Positions 56,141-64,000 of a DNA stretch of 64,000 bases are shown here, in pieces (the stretch's first letter is position 1; the number at the start of each line of letters is the position of its first letter). A program made the translations under genes and the position numbers. The notes beneath the pieces were generated by a model. The model was not told where the DNA came from, did not search any database, and was given only the letters and a program-made list of their open reading frames with translations. This stretch comes from Dyadobacter sp. 3J3 (GTDB taxonomy: Bacteria; Bacteroidota; Bacteroidia; Cytophagales; Spirosomataceae): positions 1 through 64,000 of the forward strand of contig NZ_VTOL01000008.1 in the NCBI RefSeq assembly GCF_009801115.1, read 5' to 3'.

Positions 56141-56655
56141 AAATGCAATGATCGTAAAATAGGCACGCTAATTCCTTTTTAAGATACCAAAATTAGAAAT
56201 TGGAACGACCCCTACTTTCTCAGAATTTAAAAATAAATAGATAATTTCCACCAACTCTTTTCTTGTAAACATGGATTACATTTTCAATTTTGGAAGACAA
56301 TACCTTTAATTTTAATAGGTTTGGAAGCGATCATAAATCATGCACAAAACGTCTTGCCCTAATTTGAAAATACTGCCCATTTTTTAACAAAATACAATAA
56401 GCCTTTTAGGTGCCGCCTTATCAGGCCACTACCCATAAGGGTTCTAAAGATTAACCGCCCTGCTGCCTCATGGCGCGATTTTCTTGACTCACTCGGATTT
56501 TAGTTTGTGGAAAAAGTTTACGACACTCACGCGTAAATCGGCATTTGTGTAAAAAGCCCTATAAGATTATCTCTAACGACAGACTGCAAGCCTTTTGTTA
56601 GATCAGCAATGCAATACCACAGTTAGCTGCAACCCTCCCGACACACCACAACAAA
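56141..56655. other. Intergenic region between AraC and HxlR genes
   Basis: No gene is evident. The stretch carries several short inverted repeats (for example CCTTAT with ATAAGG near 56420-56460 and TCTAAC with GTTAGA at 56572-56602) but none has a complete terminator or attC structure. Confidence 0.6.
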
Positions 56656-56988
56656 CTACTGCCGCTTCACGGCTTTTTTATGTGCTATCCCCCAATCTAT
56701 CATCGACATAATGACTGGACAAAAGGTTTGACAATAATCTGTGTGATTATACTCAACTAAAACAGGAGTATCAGGATAGACACTCCGAATAATTAATTTA
56801 TTCATTTCCAAATCTTTCAATTCTCTCGACAACATTCTTGTAGAAATTCCCGGAATGCTTCTTTCTATTGCTCTGAAACGCTTATTGCCATTACGAATTG
56901 CGTATAAAATTGGAAGTTTCCATTTTCCACCGATTACATATAAGGTGTCTTGCAAAGCTTGCATTTCTTCAACTGGATATCTTTCCAT
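56656..56988 (-). CDS. HxlR-family regulator, divergent to an SDR gene
   Basis: About 110 residues from the ATG at 56988. The frame extends to 57063, but the extra residues are unlike the family and would overlap the promoter region. Motifs are GGKWKLPILYAI, KRFRAIERSI, STRMLSRELKDLE and a VEYNHTDYC wing. It lacks the classical N-terminal Cys; two Cys lie elsewhere in the domain. HxlR regulators commonly repress a divergent oxidoreductase, here the SDR gene starting at 57082, and relieve repression with quinones or aldehydes. Confidence 0.88.
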   Translation of the reverse strand: MERYPVEEMQALQDTLYVIGGKWKLPILYAIRNGNKRFRAIERSIPGISTRMLSRELKDLEMNKLIIRSVYPDTPVLVEYNHTDYCQTFCPVIMSMIDWGIAHKKAVKRQ

Positions 56989-57003
56989 TTTTAAATTATT
57001 TTG

Positions 57004-57019
57004 GTATACTATGTTATAC
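57004..57019. promoter_or_regulatory. Candidate HxlR operator in divergent promoter region
   Basis: An inverted repeat GTATA-N6-TATAC (GTATACTATGTTATAC) lies in the 93-base gap between the divergent HxlR and SDR genes, well placed to control both. The symmetry is visible; the protein-DNA link is inferred. Confidence 0.5.
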
Positions 57020-57081
57020 TGGTTACAAATGTATATCACATTCATTGTAGTTTTGCATCTCATTATAAAAACACCCGGAAA

Positions 57082-57903
57082 ATGAACAAAACAATTTTGA
57101 TAACAGGCAGCAGCACAGGTTTAGGACATTTAACGGCTAAGCACTTTGCAAAGAATGGCTGGAATGTAGCAGCGACAATGCGTAGCCCAGAAAAAGAAAC
57201 AGAACTCAATAAGATTCCAAACATTAAGGTTATAAAATTAGATATTACACAACCTGAGACAATAAAGCTCGCGATGGAAGAATCAATAAGTGCATTTGGA
57301 AAAATTGACGTTATTGTAAATAATGCAGGAATTGGTATGTATGGTGCGTTGGAACTTACCGCTGATACTGACATAGACAAACAATATGCTGTGAACGTTA
57401 AAGGCGTTATTAATGTAATACGCACATTTTTGCCTCATTTTAGAGAACAGCGTGCAGGAAGGTTTATCAACATCGGTTCAGTAATGGGGCTGAGCACCGC
57501 ACTTCCATTAGGCTCCCTTTACAATATGTCTAAGTTTGCATTGGAAGGTTTGACCGAAGGATTGTATTTTGAATTAAAGCCGTTGAACATTGATTTACAT
57601 TTAGTTGAACCAGGCGGATTTGAGTCCAATTTTGGAGCAAATATTACATTCAGTAAAAGTGATACGATTAAAGATTATGACATCATAACTTCAAAAGTTG
57701 AAGCTACACTTAACGCTGCAAAAAAACAGGGAGCGACCGCCAATCCAATGACTGTTGTGAATACAATTTACGACCTGGCTTCTGGAAAAAATAAAAACTT
57801 TCGAACTATTGTGGGTAAGGATGCCAAGACAGTTCTGCTTTTACGAAAAGTCCTTCCAATAAAGAATTTTCTTAATTTACTTGGGAAAAAATTTACGTCT
57901 TAA
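57082..57903 (+). CDS. SDR family oxidoreductase under HxlR control
   Basis: 273 residues from the ATG at 57082. Earlier in-frame sequence lies in the promoter region. Motifs are TGSSTGLG (cofactor loop), NNAGIGMYG, NIGSVMG (catalytic Ser) and YNMSKF (Tyr/Lys). The pattern VEPGGFESNFG after the active site and the long C-terminal tail fit the retinol-dehydrogenase-like branch. The segment ATMRSPEKE after strand 2 carries the Arg typical of NADPH use. The divergent HxlR gene and shared inverted repeat suggest induction by a reactive compound. Confidence 0.9.
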   Translation: MNKTILITGSSTGLGHLTAKHFAKNGWNVAATMRSPEKETELNKIPNIKVIKLDITQPETIKLAMEESISAFGKIDVIVNNAGIGMYGALELTADTDIDKQYAVNVKGVINVIRTFLPHFREQRAGRFINIGSVMGLSTALPLGSLYNMSKFALEGLTEGLYFELKPLNIDLHLVEPGGFESNFGANITFSKSDTIKDYDIITSKVEATLNAAKKQGATANPMTVVNTIYDLASGKNKNFRTIVGKDAKTVLLLRKVLPIKNFLNLLGKKFTS

Positions 57904-58157
57904 TAGTAAATACAGCTGTATATATACCGAAAAGAAGCGCAGCAGCTAACAGATTTTCTGCAAAAGTGGGGAATTTGTACTAAATTTGAGCATTGGATTT
58001 CTATTAAAAATTTGTGTTAAATTCAACTTTTGTGCTTCGATTTCCCCACGTTCGCAAAGCTCCAAAACAGGTAATGACCTAAAACGGGCTTGCTGACATT
58101 TTCAATATATTAAATATCAATTGATATGGCTTTAAAAGATTATTACAAATAAGTTTA

Positions 58158-58355
58158 TTATTTGCCGGCATCAGCCTTGAAGCAGCGCTTTAAAAGTTCT
58201 GAATGGATGTGTGACCAATAAATTTTTAGCTCATCGTCTCTTTTACCGCGTCCTGGTTCTTTATGCCTGAAGAGTTTAAACAAGGCTGCCTGTTTGATCG
58301 CTGTGGTTAATACCGTTACCGTTATTTTCTCACCTTTTATATCTGTAATTTGCAT
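58158..58355 (-). CDS. Small conserved-looking hypothetical protein
   Basis: 65 residues, rich in charged residues, beginning MQITDIKGEKITVTVL and containing KQAALFKLFRHKEP and IYWSHIHSELLKR. Short proteins with this general pattern (ITD.KG..I.VTDL..AI.QA..) occur in Bacteroidota plasmid-like or conjugative elements near antirestriction genes, but I cannot name the family. It may be translated with the next ORF (27-base gap) as an element remnant. Confidence 0.4.
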   Translation of the reverse strand: MQITDIKGEKITVTVLTTAIKQAALFKLFRHKEPGRGKRDDELKIYWSHIHSELLKRCFKADAGK

Positions 58356-58382
58356 GGCAATGGTATTTTGATTTCAGAAAAG

Positions 58383-58727
58383 TCAAATTTGTTGGTTATC
58401 ACCTGATTCTGCCAGTGGTTCCAAATGAAAGGCAGGTTGACCGTCTGCGGTAAAAAGATACTCGTTCGCCATAATTGTTTCGGCCACGCTTTGTTCACTG
58501 GTCACATATTCATACTCCTTTTGCGGGTTCTTATACAAATAATCATTCAGTTCTTCTGCCGTCTTTTGAAACCAGCTTTCCAGATTGGACAAAGCAAGGT
58601 CGATGTTGGAGAGATTTTTGGATGATTGATAATTCCAATTTATCCCGGCTGCAAAGATCCAATCCCTGTATACCTGTATACGTCCGCTAAAATTTAAATG
58701 TTGCCAAGCTGCATTTCGAAGAAACAA
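58383..58727 (-). CDS. Hypothetical protein, possibly truncated
   Basis: 114 codons, opening with TTG at 58727 rather than ATG. The C-terminal two thirds (NIDLALSNLESWFQKTAEELNDYL, TSEQSVAETIMANEYLFTADGQPAFHLEP) read like a genuine acidic small protein. The first 25 residues have odd composition and may not be native. The family is unknown. It lies 27 bases before the 65-residue ORF on the same strand. Possible remnant of an element-borne gene. Confidence 0.4.
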   Translation of the reverse strand: MFLRNAAWQHLNFSGRIQVYRDWIFAAGINWNYQSSKNLSNIDLALSNLESWFQKTAEELNDYLYKNPQKEYEYVTSEQSVAETIMANEYLFTADGQPAFHLEPLAESGDNQQI

Positions 58728-59236
58728 AAGGCATATCGGTGGATAGCGAAAACAATAGCGCCAATGGCTGAATATACCAAAATTTAAACAAGGATCATGG
58801 CTTTTTCTCGTTTAAGCAGCGTAAACTGGACCAAACCAGATGTACCCTTTGCTTAGTTTGCAACAGGCTAAAAATTGAGTAAAGGCCATGAAATTAAGGA
58901 TCAGACCTGTGTTTTGGGAAGAAAAAATACCCATTTAATCGTATTCAAAACAAACGCTTCTCTATGAAATCCTTCTGAATTACCTTTGTTGCATACCCTA
59001 CTAAATCATCGGCAAATCTATTTTCTTTGTCCAATAACGCTAGCACTCGTAATGAATCCGTACATATTTTCGCGGTAATGGTAAACTTTGATTTGTGATT
59101 TAAGAACATGCTAGCGGAGAAAAATGATAGGTCAATGAGCGAGTCAAGCTTGGAAATCGATAAATAAGTTTTGGAAGTTAATACCTAGAGCCCAGTATTT
59201 TGAAGGATCATCAATTGAAAAATAATATTACAGTCA
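58728..59236. other. Intergenic region with one small ORF
   Basis: Apart from the 54-codon minus-strand ORF at 58945-59109 no gene is evident. A 19-codon plus-strand frame at 58797 was not accepted. Confidence 0.5.
58945..59109 (-). CDS. Small ORF, possible short protein
   Basis: 54 residues on the minus strand: MFLNHKSKF, then SLRVLALLDKENRFADDLVG and ATKVIQKDFIEKRLF. The composition (balanced charged and hydrophobic residues, helical pattern) looks coding rather than random, unlike the surroundings. It is downstream of the GAF-domain gene on the same strand. No family is recognised. Confidence 0.35.
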   Translation of the reverse strand: MFLNHKSKFTITAKICTDSLRVLALLDKENRFADDLVGYATKVIQKDFIEKRLF

Positions 59237-61633
59237 TTAATGGTTAATTACAACACCAATCCGTAATGCTTTCAAACCGGAAACTCCTTGAAGTTCTTCA
59301 AGTTCAAGATACTCCAGATCGTCTAATAGTACATTCTTTGCCTGAAGGAAATGAACGTAGTCTAAATAATCATTGACTGCTTTTTCATTAAAATATACCA
59401 TCGCAATTTTTCCTGGCTGTGTAAGCCGCTCTCCTGTTTCTCTGATGCGGACCTTATCAATCCTTTTTTTGATAACCTGGTAGCGAATATTATATGAGCC
59501 TTCTACATCAAAGCGTCTTTCATCTTCACGGAAACAAATGTCTATACAACCCGAATTAATAAAGATCAGCTGTGTCGTTTCGAGTGGCTCTTCCATTTCA
59601 GATAGCAGTTCATGGCTCATATTTACGATCGAGGACATAGAGCTCAACTGCCAAAGTTTCACATTTTCAAGATATAGGTTATTGAATTTCTTTTCGGGTT
59701 CGATAGACTGACCAATATAAATGTCGTATTCAACGCCATCTGTCCTGAATTTTTCAAAATATGCCGGATAAAATGGCTGTATCTCCGTTTTAAATTGGTC
59801 TAGCCTACCGCTTACCATAGCATTGATTAACTGCATTGATTTTTCAAAGGCTCTACGGTGTGCATAAGCTATTCCATTTTCTGGCACAAGACTCTCAAAA
59901 TAATCTGCAACAATTCTTTTTAACTCATCAGATTTTATCTTTTGTTTTTTATGATTTTTGATCTGGGACGAGGGATTGTCTTTGATAAAATGATGGAGAA
60001 AAGGGTGTATGTCACTATCAAGAAATTCATTAATCCTAGTCTCATCAATTTGACTCGTATTCAGCGAGATTTCGTCCAGTATTCCTTTGCATCGGAAGGC
60101 CAGATGGTCAGCGAGTGGCAAACCGGGCTTTCGGTTCAACCTGAAAAAAACTGTGATTAGCATATTAAACTGCAACACCATATCCTGTCTGAGCACTTTG
60201 TTTCTTCCGGAAGTCGAATTTTTTATATCAATTGCTCCGTACAATGGATATACATTTTTAAACGTAATTTTTTCATTCGATACCGTAAAATTTGCGTTGC
60301 TATCTCTGAGAAATTGCCATGCTGTTTCCTTGAATTTCCATTGGACCGACTGCTGAATGGAGGTGTATTTTTCCTTTATGACCGCTTCTACCTTAAAGTC
60401 AAATTCATCAGTAACACTTTTAAATATCCTCGAAATCAGAGGAGTTGCAGGATGAAGCCTGGATAATATCCGCTCGTCCAATAAAATTTCGTCTGTTGAA
60501 TATACCTCAAGTAAGCCAACAACCTCTGCATCATTATAAATAGGCATTATAGCATGTGACTGTACCCCTGTATTTTTCATCGCTGCAACATATGCTTCCA
60601 TCTGGTTATCGAATGTAATATCCGATAGGAACATGATCCTTGGATTTTCGATAAAATGCCTGGCAGACAAAATGTAAAACTCCTCAGTATCCTCATCTGG
60701 GATATCAACAGAAATCTGCTTGCTATGAAAGATAGTTTTCCTGTCAATTATCAATTTGCCATTCAGCCGCAGAACGGGAATAAACCCAAGATGTACGCGC
60801 TGATCCCCTATCAGTATCTTCAAAGAATCTGTGACGCGGCGGTAAAAGACACTTTTTTCAAGATTCTGATTTTCAAATATAGCAGTCTTGATAGCCTCAA
60901 TAGTATATTCAACTGTAATATCCATCAAACTGATAACAGAAATGCCTTCAAAACGAAACAGGTCAAGAGGAAGATACGCTGAAAGCAGGACAATATCCTG
61001 ATCATCATGCCATAGCTTTTGTAGGACGTCAGGGCTGACATCAGGAAGTTGTCCCACCGCAAATACCTCCGTGAAGCGGTTGTCAATGTTAACTCGGAAA
61101 TACCTTGGTAAGCCGTTTTTATTTTCGTGAATGGTGATGACAAAATGGGTGTCCTCCAAAGGTACTATTCCAAATAAGTGTTCAAGTATAAACGCGTAAA
61201 TCATGAGCAGATTATCCCTGTCAGGAAAGCTGACTGATGCATCGCTGATCATTTCGCTTTTGACCTTACCTGTTTGCTGATCTGTAACCAGGTTATAAAA
61301 GCTGTCTGTTCCGTAGAAAACAATGGGGCTCAGGGGTACACCGATAGCCCATACAATATTTTCCTCCTGGGAAAGTGATGGCAGCAGCAAATTGTAAACA
61401 ATTTTAAGCTGTTTTTTAAATTCCAGTGTCTGTTGAATTGGCAGAATTTCTAAAAATCCAGCTTCAGCCGTAAGCAATTCAACGGCCGTTTCAAGATAAA
61501 GGTTTCGTAGAGAAGGCTCGCCTTTTGCCACGACCTTGACCCAGTTTATAAATTTCCGAAAACAGACCGAAGAAGCTCTGGAACTACCTTCCTGGGCAGA
61601 GCTATTGGATATATCCAAAGTGATAGCCATCAT
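59237..61633 (-). CDS. Large GAF-domain protein of unknown function
   Basis: 798 residues, no signal peptide and no enzymatic motifs recognised. The central part (about 320-400: GVQSHAIMPIYNDAEVVGLLEVYS) looks like a GAF domain. A conserved-looking block YPLYGAIDIKNSTSGRN (about 470) and a C-terminal region with YDIYIGQSIEPEKKFNNLYL resemble Bacteroidota-specific GAF proteins of unknown role. It begins four bases after the NADH dehydrogenase stop codon, so it is translated with it. A role in sensing redox or membrane state is a guess from that linkage. Confidence 0.72.
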   Translation of the reverse strand: MMAITLDISNSSAQEGSSRASSVCFRKFINWVKVVAKGEPSLRNLYLETAVELLTAEAGFLEILPIQQTLEFKKQLKIVYNLLLPSLSQEENIVWAIGVPLSPIVFYGTDSFYNLVTDQQTGKVKSEMISDASVSFPDRDNLLMIYAFILEHLFGIVPLEDTHFVITIHENKNGLPRYFRVNIDNRFTEVFAVGQLPDVSPDVLQKLWHDDQDIVLLSAYLPLDLFRFEGISVISLMDITVEYTIEAIKTAIFENQNLEKSVFYRRVTDSLKILIGDQRVHLGFIPVLRLNGKLIIDRKTIFHSKQISVDIPDEDTEEFYILSARHFIENPRIMFLSDITFDNQMEAYVAAMKNTGVQSHAIMPIYNDAEVVGLLEVYSTDEILLDERILSRLHPATPLISRIFKSVTDEFDFKVEAVIKEKYTSIQQSVQWKFKETAWQFLRDSNANFTVSNEKITFKNVYPLYGAIDIKNSTSGRNKVLRQDMVLQFNMLITVFFRLNRKPGLPLADHLAFRCKGILDEISLNTSQIDETRINEFLDSDIHPFLHHFIKDNPSSQIKNHKKQKIKSDELKRIVADYFESLVPENGIAYAHRRAFEKSMQLINAMVSGRLDQFKTEIQPFYPAYFEKFRTDGVEYDIYIGQSIEPEKKFNNLYLENVKLWQLSSMSSIVNMSHELLSEMEEPLETTQLIFINSGCIDICFREDERRFDVEGSYNIRYQVIKKRIDKVRIRETGERLTQPGKIAMVYFNEKAVNDYLDYVHFLQAKNVLLDDLEYLELEELQGVSGLKALRIGVVINH

Positions 61634-61637
61634 AACG

Positions 61638-62894
61638 TTAATCGTTTTTAGGTCTGATAATCATTCTTAGCGACTGGTCCTTTGTGAAAAATGCTATGGC
61701 CCAGTTAAACAGGGTTTTTGCTCGGTTTCTACGATGCGTTAAGGAGAATAAATGAATAACCAGCCATATGATCCAGGCAATAAATCCTTTCAAATGAAGC
61801 CTTGGCCTGGAAAGGTCTACGACAGCTTTGCTTTTGCCAATCATAGCCATTGAGCCTTTATCAATGTAGGTGAATGGAATCAGGCTTTTTTGCTCGATAA
61901 GGTTAATAAAGTTATGACCCAGGTTCTTTCCCTGCTGGATAGCTACCTGCGCTACCTGTGGATGCCCGTTAGGAAATGAATAGTCTGAGGTTTGCAGGCA
62001 CGCATCTCCAATGGCGTAGATATCAGGTGAGCCAATCAATTGATTATAGGCATCCACCCAAAGCCTGTTGCCACGGCCATAGGCTTCCTGAGGGATTCCC
62101 TCAATTTTTTGCCCTGTCACACCCGCAGCCCAAATTAAGTTAGAGCTGGCTATGCTTTCACCATCCGAAAACATTACCCAATCGTTCTGATAATCAGTTA
62201 CGTGACAATTCAGTTTGACTTTGACTCCCATCTTGGTTAGGGCTTTGTAGGTATCCTGTTGAGATTTCGGGCTCATCGGTGAGAGCAGGGCTTTCCCACC
62301 ATCAACCAGGTAAATTTCGGCGTTGATGTCTTCCAGCTCAGGATAATCTTTCTGAATGATACTGTTTTTCATTTCAGCAAACATCCCTGATATTTCTACA
62401 CCGGTCGGGCCGCCACCAGCAACTACAATAGTGAGCAGTTTTGTTTTCTCCGCCCGATCGGTGGTGATTGAAGCCTGCTCGATGCGTTGCAGCAGTTTGT
62501 TGCGCATATCCAATGCATCGTCCAGGGTTTTCATCGGGATCGCATTAGCCTGCACATTTTTCATATCAAAGAAATTAGTGACTGTCCCACAGGCAAATAT
62601 CAGACAATCATATTCGAGCTCACCACTAGTTAGCAGGACTTTATATTGGTTGGGAAAAACCTTTACAAGTGTACCTAACCGGAAGTGAAAATTCTTGGTT
62701 TTCCGCAAAAACATCCTGAACGGGTAACTGATGCTGGAAGCTTCCAGAAAGCAGGTGGCTACCTGATAGATCAGCGGCGAAAAAAAGTGATAGTTGTTTT
62801 TGTCTACCAACGTAATTTCAAACCCAGTTTCGTTACTTAACTTTTTGGCGAGGTTGATGCCAGCGAAACCTCCACCGATGATTACGATTTTCAT
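61638..62894 (-). CDS. Type II NADH dehydrogenase-like flavoprotein
   Basis: 418 residues. The N-terminal FAD-binding motif is IIGGGFAGINLAKKL, the second NAD(P)H-binding motif is VVAGGGPTGVEISG (about residue 160), and the FAD-contact segment YAIGDACLQ is near 300. The C-terminal membrane-associating helices (IAWIIWLVIHLFSL) are typical of NDH-2, which passes electrons from NADH to quinone without proton pumping. It lies 11 bases after the TetR gene and four before the GAF gene, in one operon with an efflux pump, which is an unusual setting. Confidence 0.9.
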   Translation of the reverse strand: MKIVIIGGGFAGINLAKKLSNETGFEITLVDKNNYHFFSPLIYQVATCFLEASSISYPFRMFLRKTKNFHFRLGTLVKVFPNQYKVLLTSGELEYDCLIFACGTVTNFFDMKNVQANAIPMKTLDDALDMRNKLLQRIEQASITTDRAEKTKLLTIVVAGGGPTGVEISGMFAEMKNSIIQKDYPELEDINAEIYLVDGGKALLSPMSPKSQQDTYKALTKMGVKVKLNCHVTDYQNDWVMFSDGESIASSNLIWAAGVTGQKIEGIPQEAYGRGNRLWVDAYNQLIGSPDIYAIGDACLQTSDYSFPNGHPQVAQVAIQQGKNLGHNFINLIEQKSLIPFTYIDKGSMAMIGKSKAVVDLSRPRLHLKGFIAWIIWLVIHLFSLTHRRNRAKTLFNWAIAFFTKDQSLRMIIRPKND

Positions 62895-62905
62895 ATAACT
62901 GAATT

Positions 62906-63502
62906 TTAAATCTGCGAGGACATTTCTGGCTCCGTAATAATAATGCTTCTATCTTTTAAAATCCCCAGAAGAAAAAAATGCCCGATATAACGAAAGATTT
63001 GTTCCCTGTTTTCCTGTGGCAAACTTTTATCACTGATCGCATTCTGCATTTGCCAGCAGTAAAGATTAACCAGCATCCTGCTATCCATACTTCGTACGAA
63101 TACATTTTGATTTTTGCCCGACTGAATCACTTCCATCATTTTTGAGAGGAATTCCGTTTGGATAAAATGACTTAATAGCCGGAACGCGTTATGGTAGTAC
63201 TTTTTTAGACCATGGAAAAAGGGCGTTGAAAAGAGCTGCGCGATTTGCTGTGCACTTTTCAACAGATTCAGCATTTGTGTAAGAGGCTCCTGTTCTTTTA
63301 GTGCAGTGCCCAATAGCTGCCCACTTTTATCAATCAGACTTTCTACGACCGCCTCAATCAAAAGATCCTTGCTTTCAAAAAGCTGGTAAAGCGTTTTCTT
63401 TGAAATACCGCAGGCCGATGCAATATCCTGTGTCGACACAGCCTGCGTACCCATTTGGTTAAAGAGTACGCAGGCCGCGTTTATAATTTGTTGTCTTCTC
63501 AT
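62906..63502 (-). CDS. TetR/AcrR-family regulator
   Basis: 198 residues. The N-terminal HTH is clear (residues 1-50: RRQQIINAACVLFNQMG, STQDIASACGISKKTLYQLFESKDLL). The C-terminal ligand domain is helical and matches the length of AcrR-type repressors. It lies between an RND efflux gene (18 bases upstream) and the flavoprotein gene on the same strand, so it probably represses this operon, and ligands would be pump substrates. Confidence 0.92.
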   Translation of the reverse strand: MRRQQIINAACVLFNQMGTQAVSTQDIASACGISKKTLYQLFESKDLLIEAVVESLIDKSGQLLGTALKEQEPLTQMLNLLKSAQQIAQLFSTPFFHGLKKYYHNAFRLLSHFIQTEFLSKMMEVIQSGKNQNVFVRSMDSRMLVNLYCWQMQNAISDKSLPQENREQIFRYIGHFFLLGILKDRSIIITEPEMSSQI

Positions 63503-63520
63503 AACACAAGACCCGATTTG

Positions 63521-64000
63521 TTAGTGAGCAACTGCAATCTTGCTAACCGTTTCTTCTTTTTTCGGAAACTTTTCCCGCCATTTATCTCCAATGCGGTCAA
63601 CACAGTAGTAGACAATCGGAACCAGAAAGACCGTCAGACAAAGGCTGGTTGAAAGACCTCCGATGATTACCCAGGCCAAACCATTTTTCCATTCACTCCC
63701 AGCCGTACCGCTCAGCGCTATCGGAAGCATACCGATCACCATCGCCAGAGTGGTCATCAAAATCGGGCGCAGCCTGGTAGTTCCGGCAGAGATCAACGCA
63801 GTCCAGGTGCTGTCACCATGTTCTTTTCGCTGATTCGCGAAATCAACAATTAAAATGGCATTTTTAGATACAAGACCCAGGAGCATGATCATTCCCAGAA
63901 TTGTAAAAATACTCATCGACGATTTTGTTAACGCCAGGATAAGAAATACCCCCAGAAACGCCACCGGAATGGCAAACAATACCACGAATGGATAAATAAA
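63521..64000 (-). CDS. RND efflux transporter, C-terminal part (cut by window edge)
   Basis: Only the last part, about 160 residues, is inside the window; the gene continues past 64000. It holds the last membrane helices of an AcrB/HAE1-type RND pump: VVLFAIPVAFLGVFLIL, TILGMIMLLGLVSKNAILIVDFANQ, GTTRLRPILMTTLAMVIGMLPIAL and the final GLSTSLCLTVFLVPIVYY. RND pumps export drugs or lipophilic compounds with periplasmic and outer-membrane partners, which should lie to the right. It heads the efflux-TetR-NDH2-GAF operon. Confidence 0.92.
   Translation of the reverse strand, partial: FIYPFVVLFAIPVAFLGVFLILALTKSSMSIFTILGMIMLLGLVSKNAILIVDFANQRKEHGDSTWTALISAGTTRLRPILMTTLAMVIGMLPIALSGTAGSEWKNGLAWVIIGGLSTSLCLTVFLVPIVYYCVDRIGDKWREKFPKKEETVSKIAVAH

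Noticed and set aside
56568..56603. Inverted TCTAAC/GTTAGA pair resembling an integron attC core
   Set aside because: The interval is too short, the left core does not match RYYYAAC and no integrase or cassette genes are present.
58797..58856. 19-codon plus-strand ORF
   Set aside because: Too short to support and without supporting signals.

Overview
The window reads as a chromosomal segment of a Bacteroidota bacterium, most likely Cytophagales and Dyadobacter-like. This is inferred from a SusC/SusD pair, a propeller-type hybrid sensor kinase, promoters of the TTG-N20-TAnnTTTG type, generally absent Shine-Dalgarno sequences and an AT-rich composition. No rRNA, tRNA, CRISPR array or intact insertion sequence was recognised.

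Layout. 1-4.8 kb: an HxlR regulator and a large periplasmic-propeller hybrid histidine kinase. 5.8-17.6 kb: a DUF2252 kinase-fold protein and a small unknown protein, then the most striking locus. That locus encodes a 1,921-residue protein joining subtilase, caspase-like, second subtilase and alpha/beta-hydrolase domains, followed by a GH46-like protein and a multi-pass membrane patatin phospholipase. It may be an unrecognised protease/caspase/lipase effector system. 17.7-20.5 kb: a PAS-LuxR regulator and 2 kb of decayed DNA with an excisionase-type HTH pseudogene. 20.5-35.7 kb: a sigma-54 activator with five or six tandem GAF domains, then a redox and detoxification cluster. The cluster holds four SDRs, an NTF2-like secreted protein, a cyanamide-hydratase-like HD protein, an ankyrin protein beside a catalase gene broken by one stop codon, AraC and Crp regulators, an F420-reductase-like protein and a DoxX protein.

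35.7-45.3 kb: a DUF3861 gene also broken by one stop codon, then a complete biotin-independent malonate decarboxylase operon. The order is FadR-type regulator, mdcH, mdcA, mdcB, mdcC, fused mdcDE, mdcG, an OprP-like porin and a SLAC1/TDT-family transporter. A repeated 13-base element precedes the regulator and mdcH, so the regulator probably controls both itself and the operon. Malonate would enter through the porin and transporter and be split to acetate and CO2 on the dephospho-CoA-type carrier protein.

45.4-56.1 kb: a glycan-utilisation locus for rhamnose-containing glycans on the minus strand (sugar isomerase, SusC, SusD, GH78 alpha-L-rhamnosidase, GntR) with a divergent AraC activator. 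56.6-57.9 kb: a divergent HxlR/SDR pair with an inverted repeat between them. 58.1-59.2 kb: small unknown ORFs, possibly element-derived. 59.2-64 kb: a tight minus-strand operon of an RND efflux pump (cut by the window edge), a TetR regulator, a type II NADH dehydrogenase-like flavoprotein and a large GAF-domain protein.
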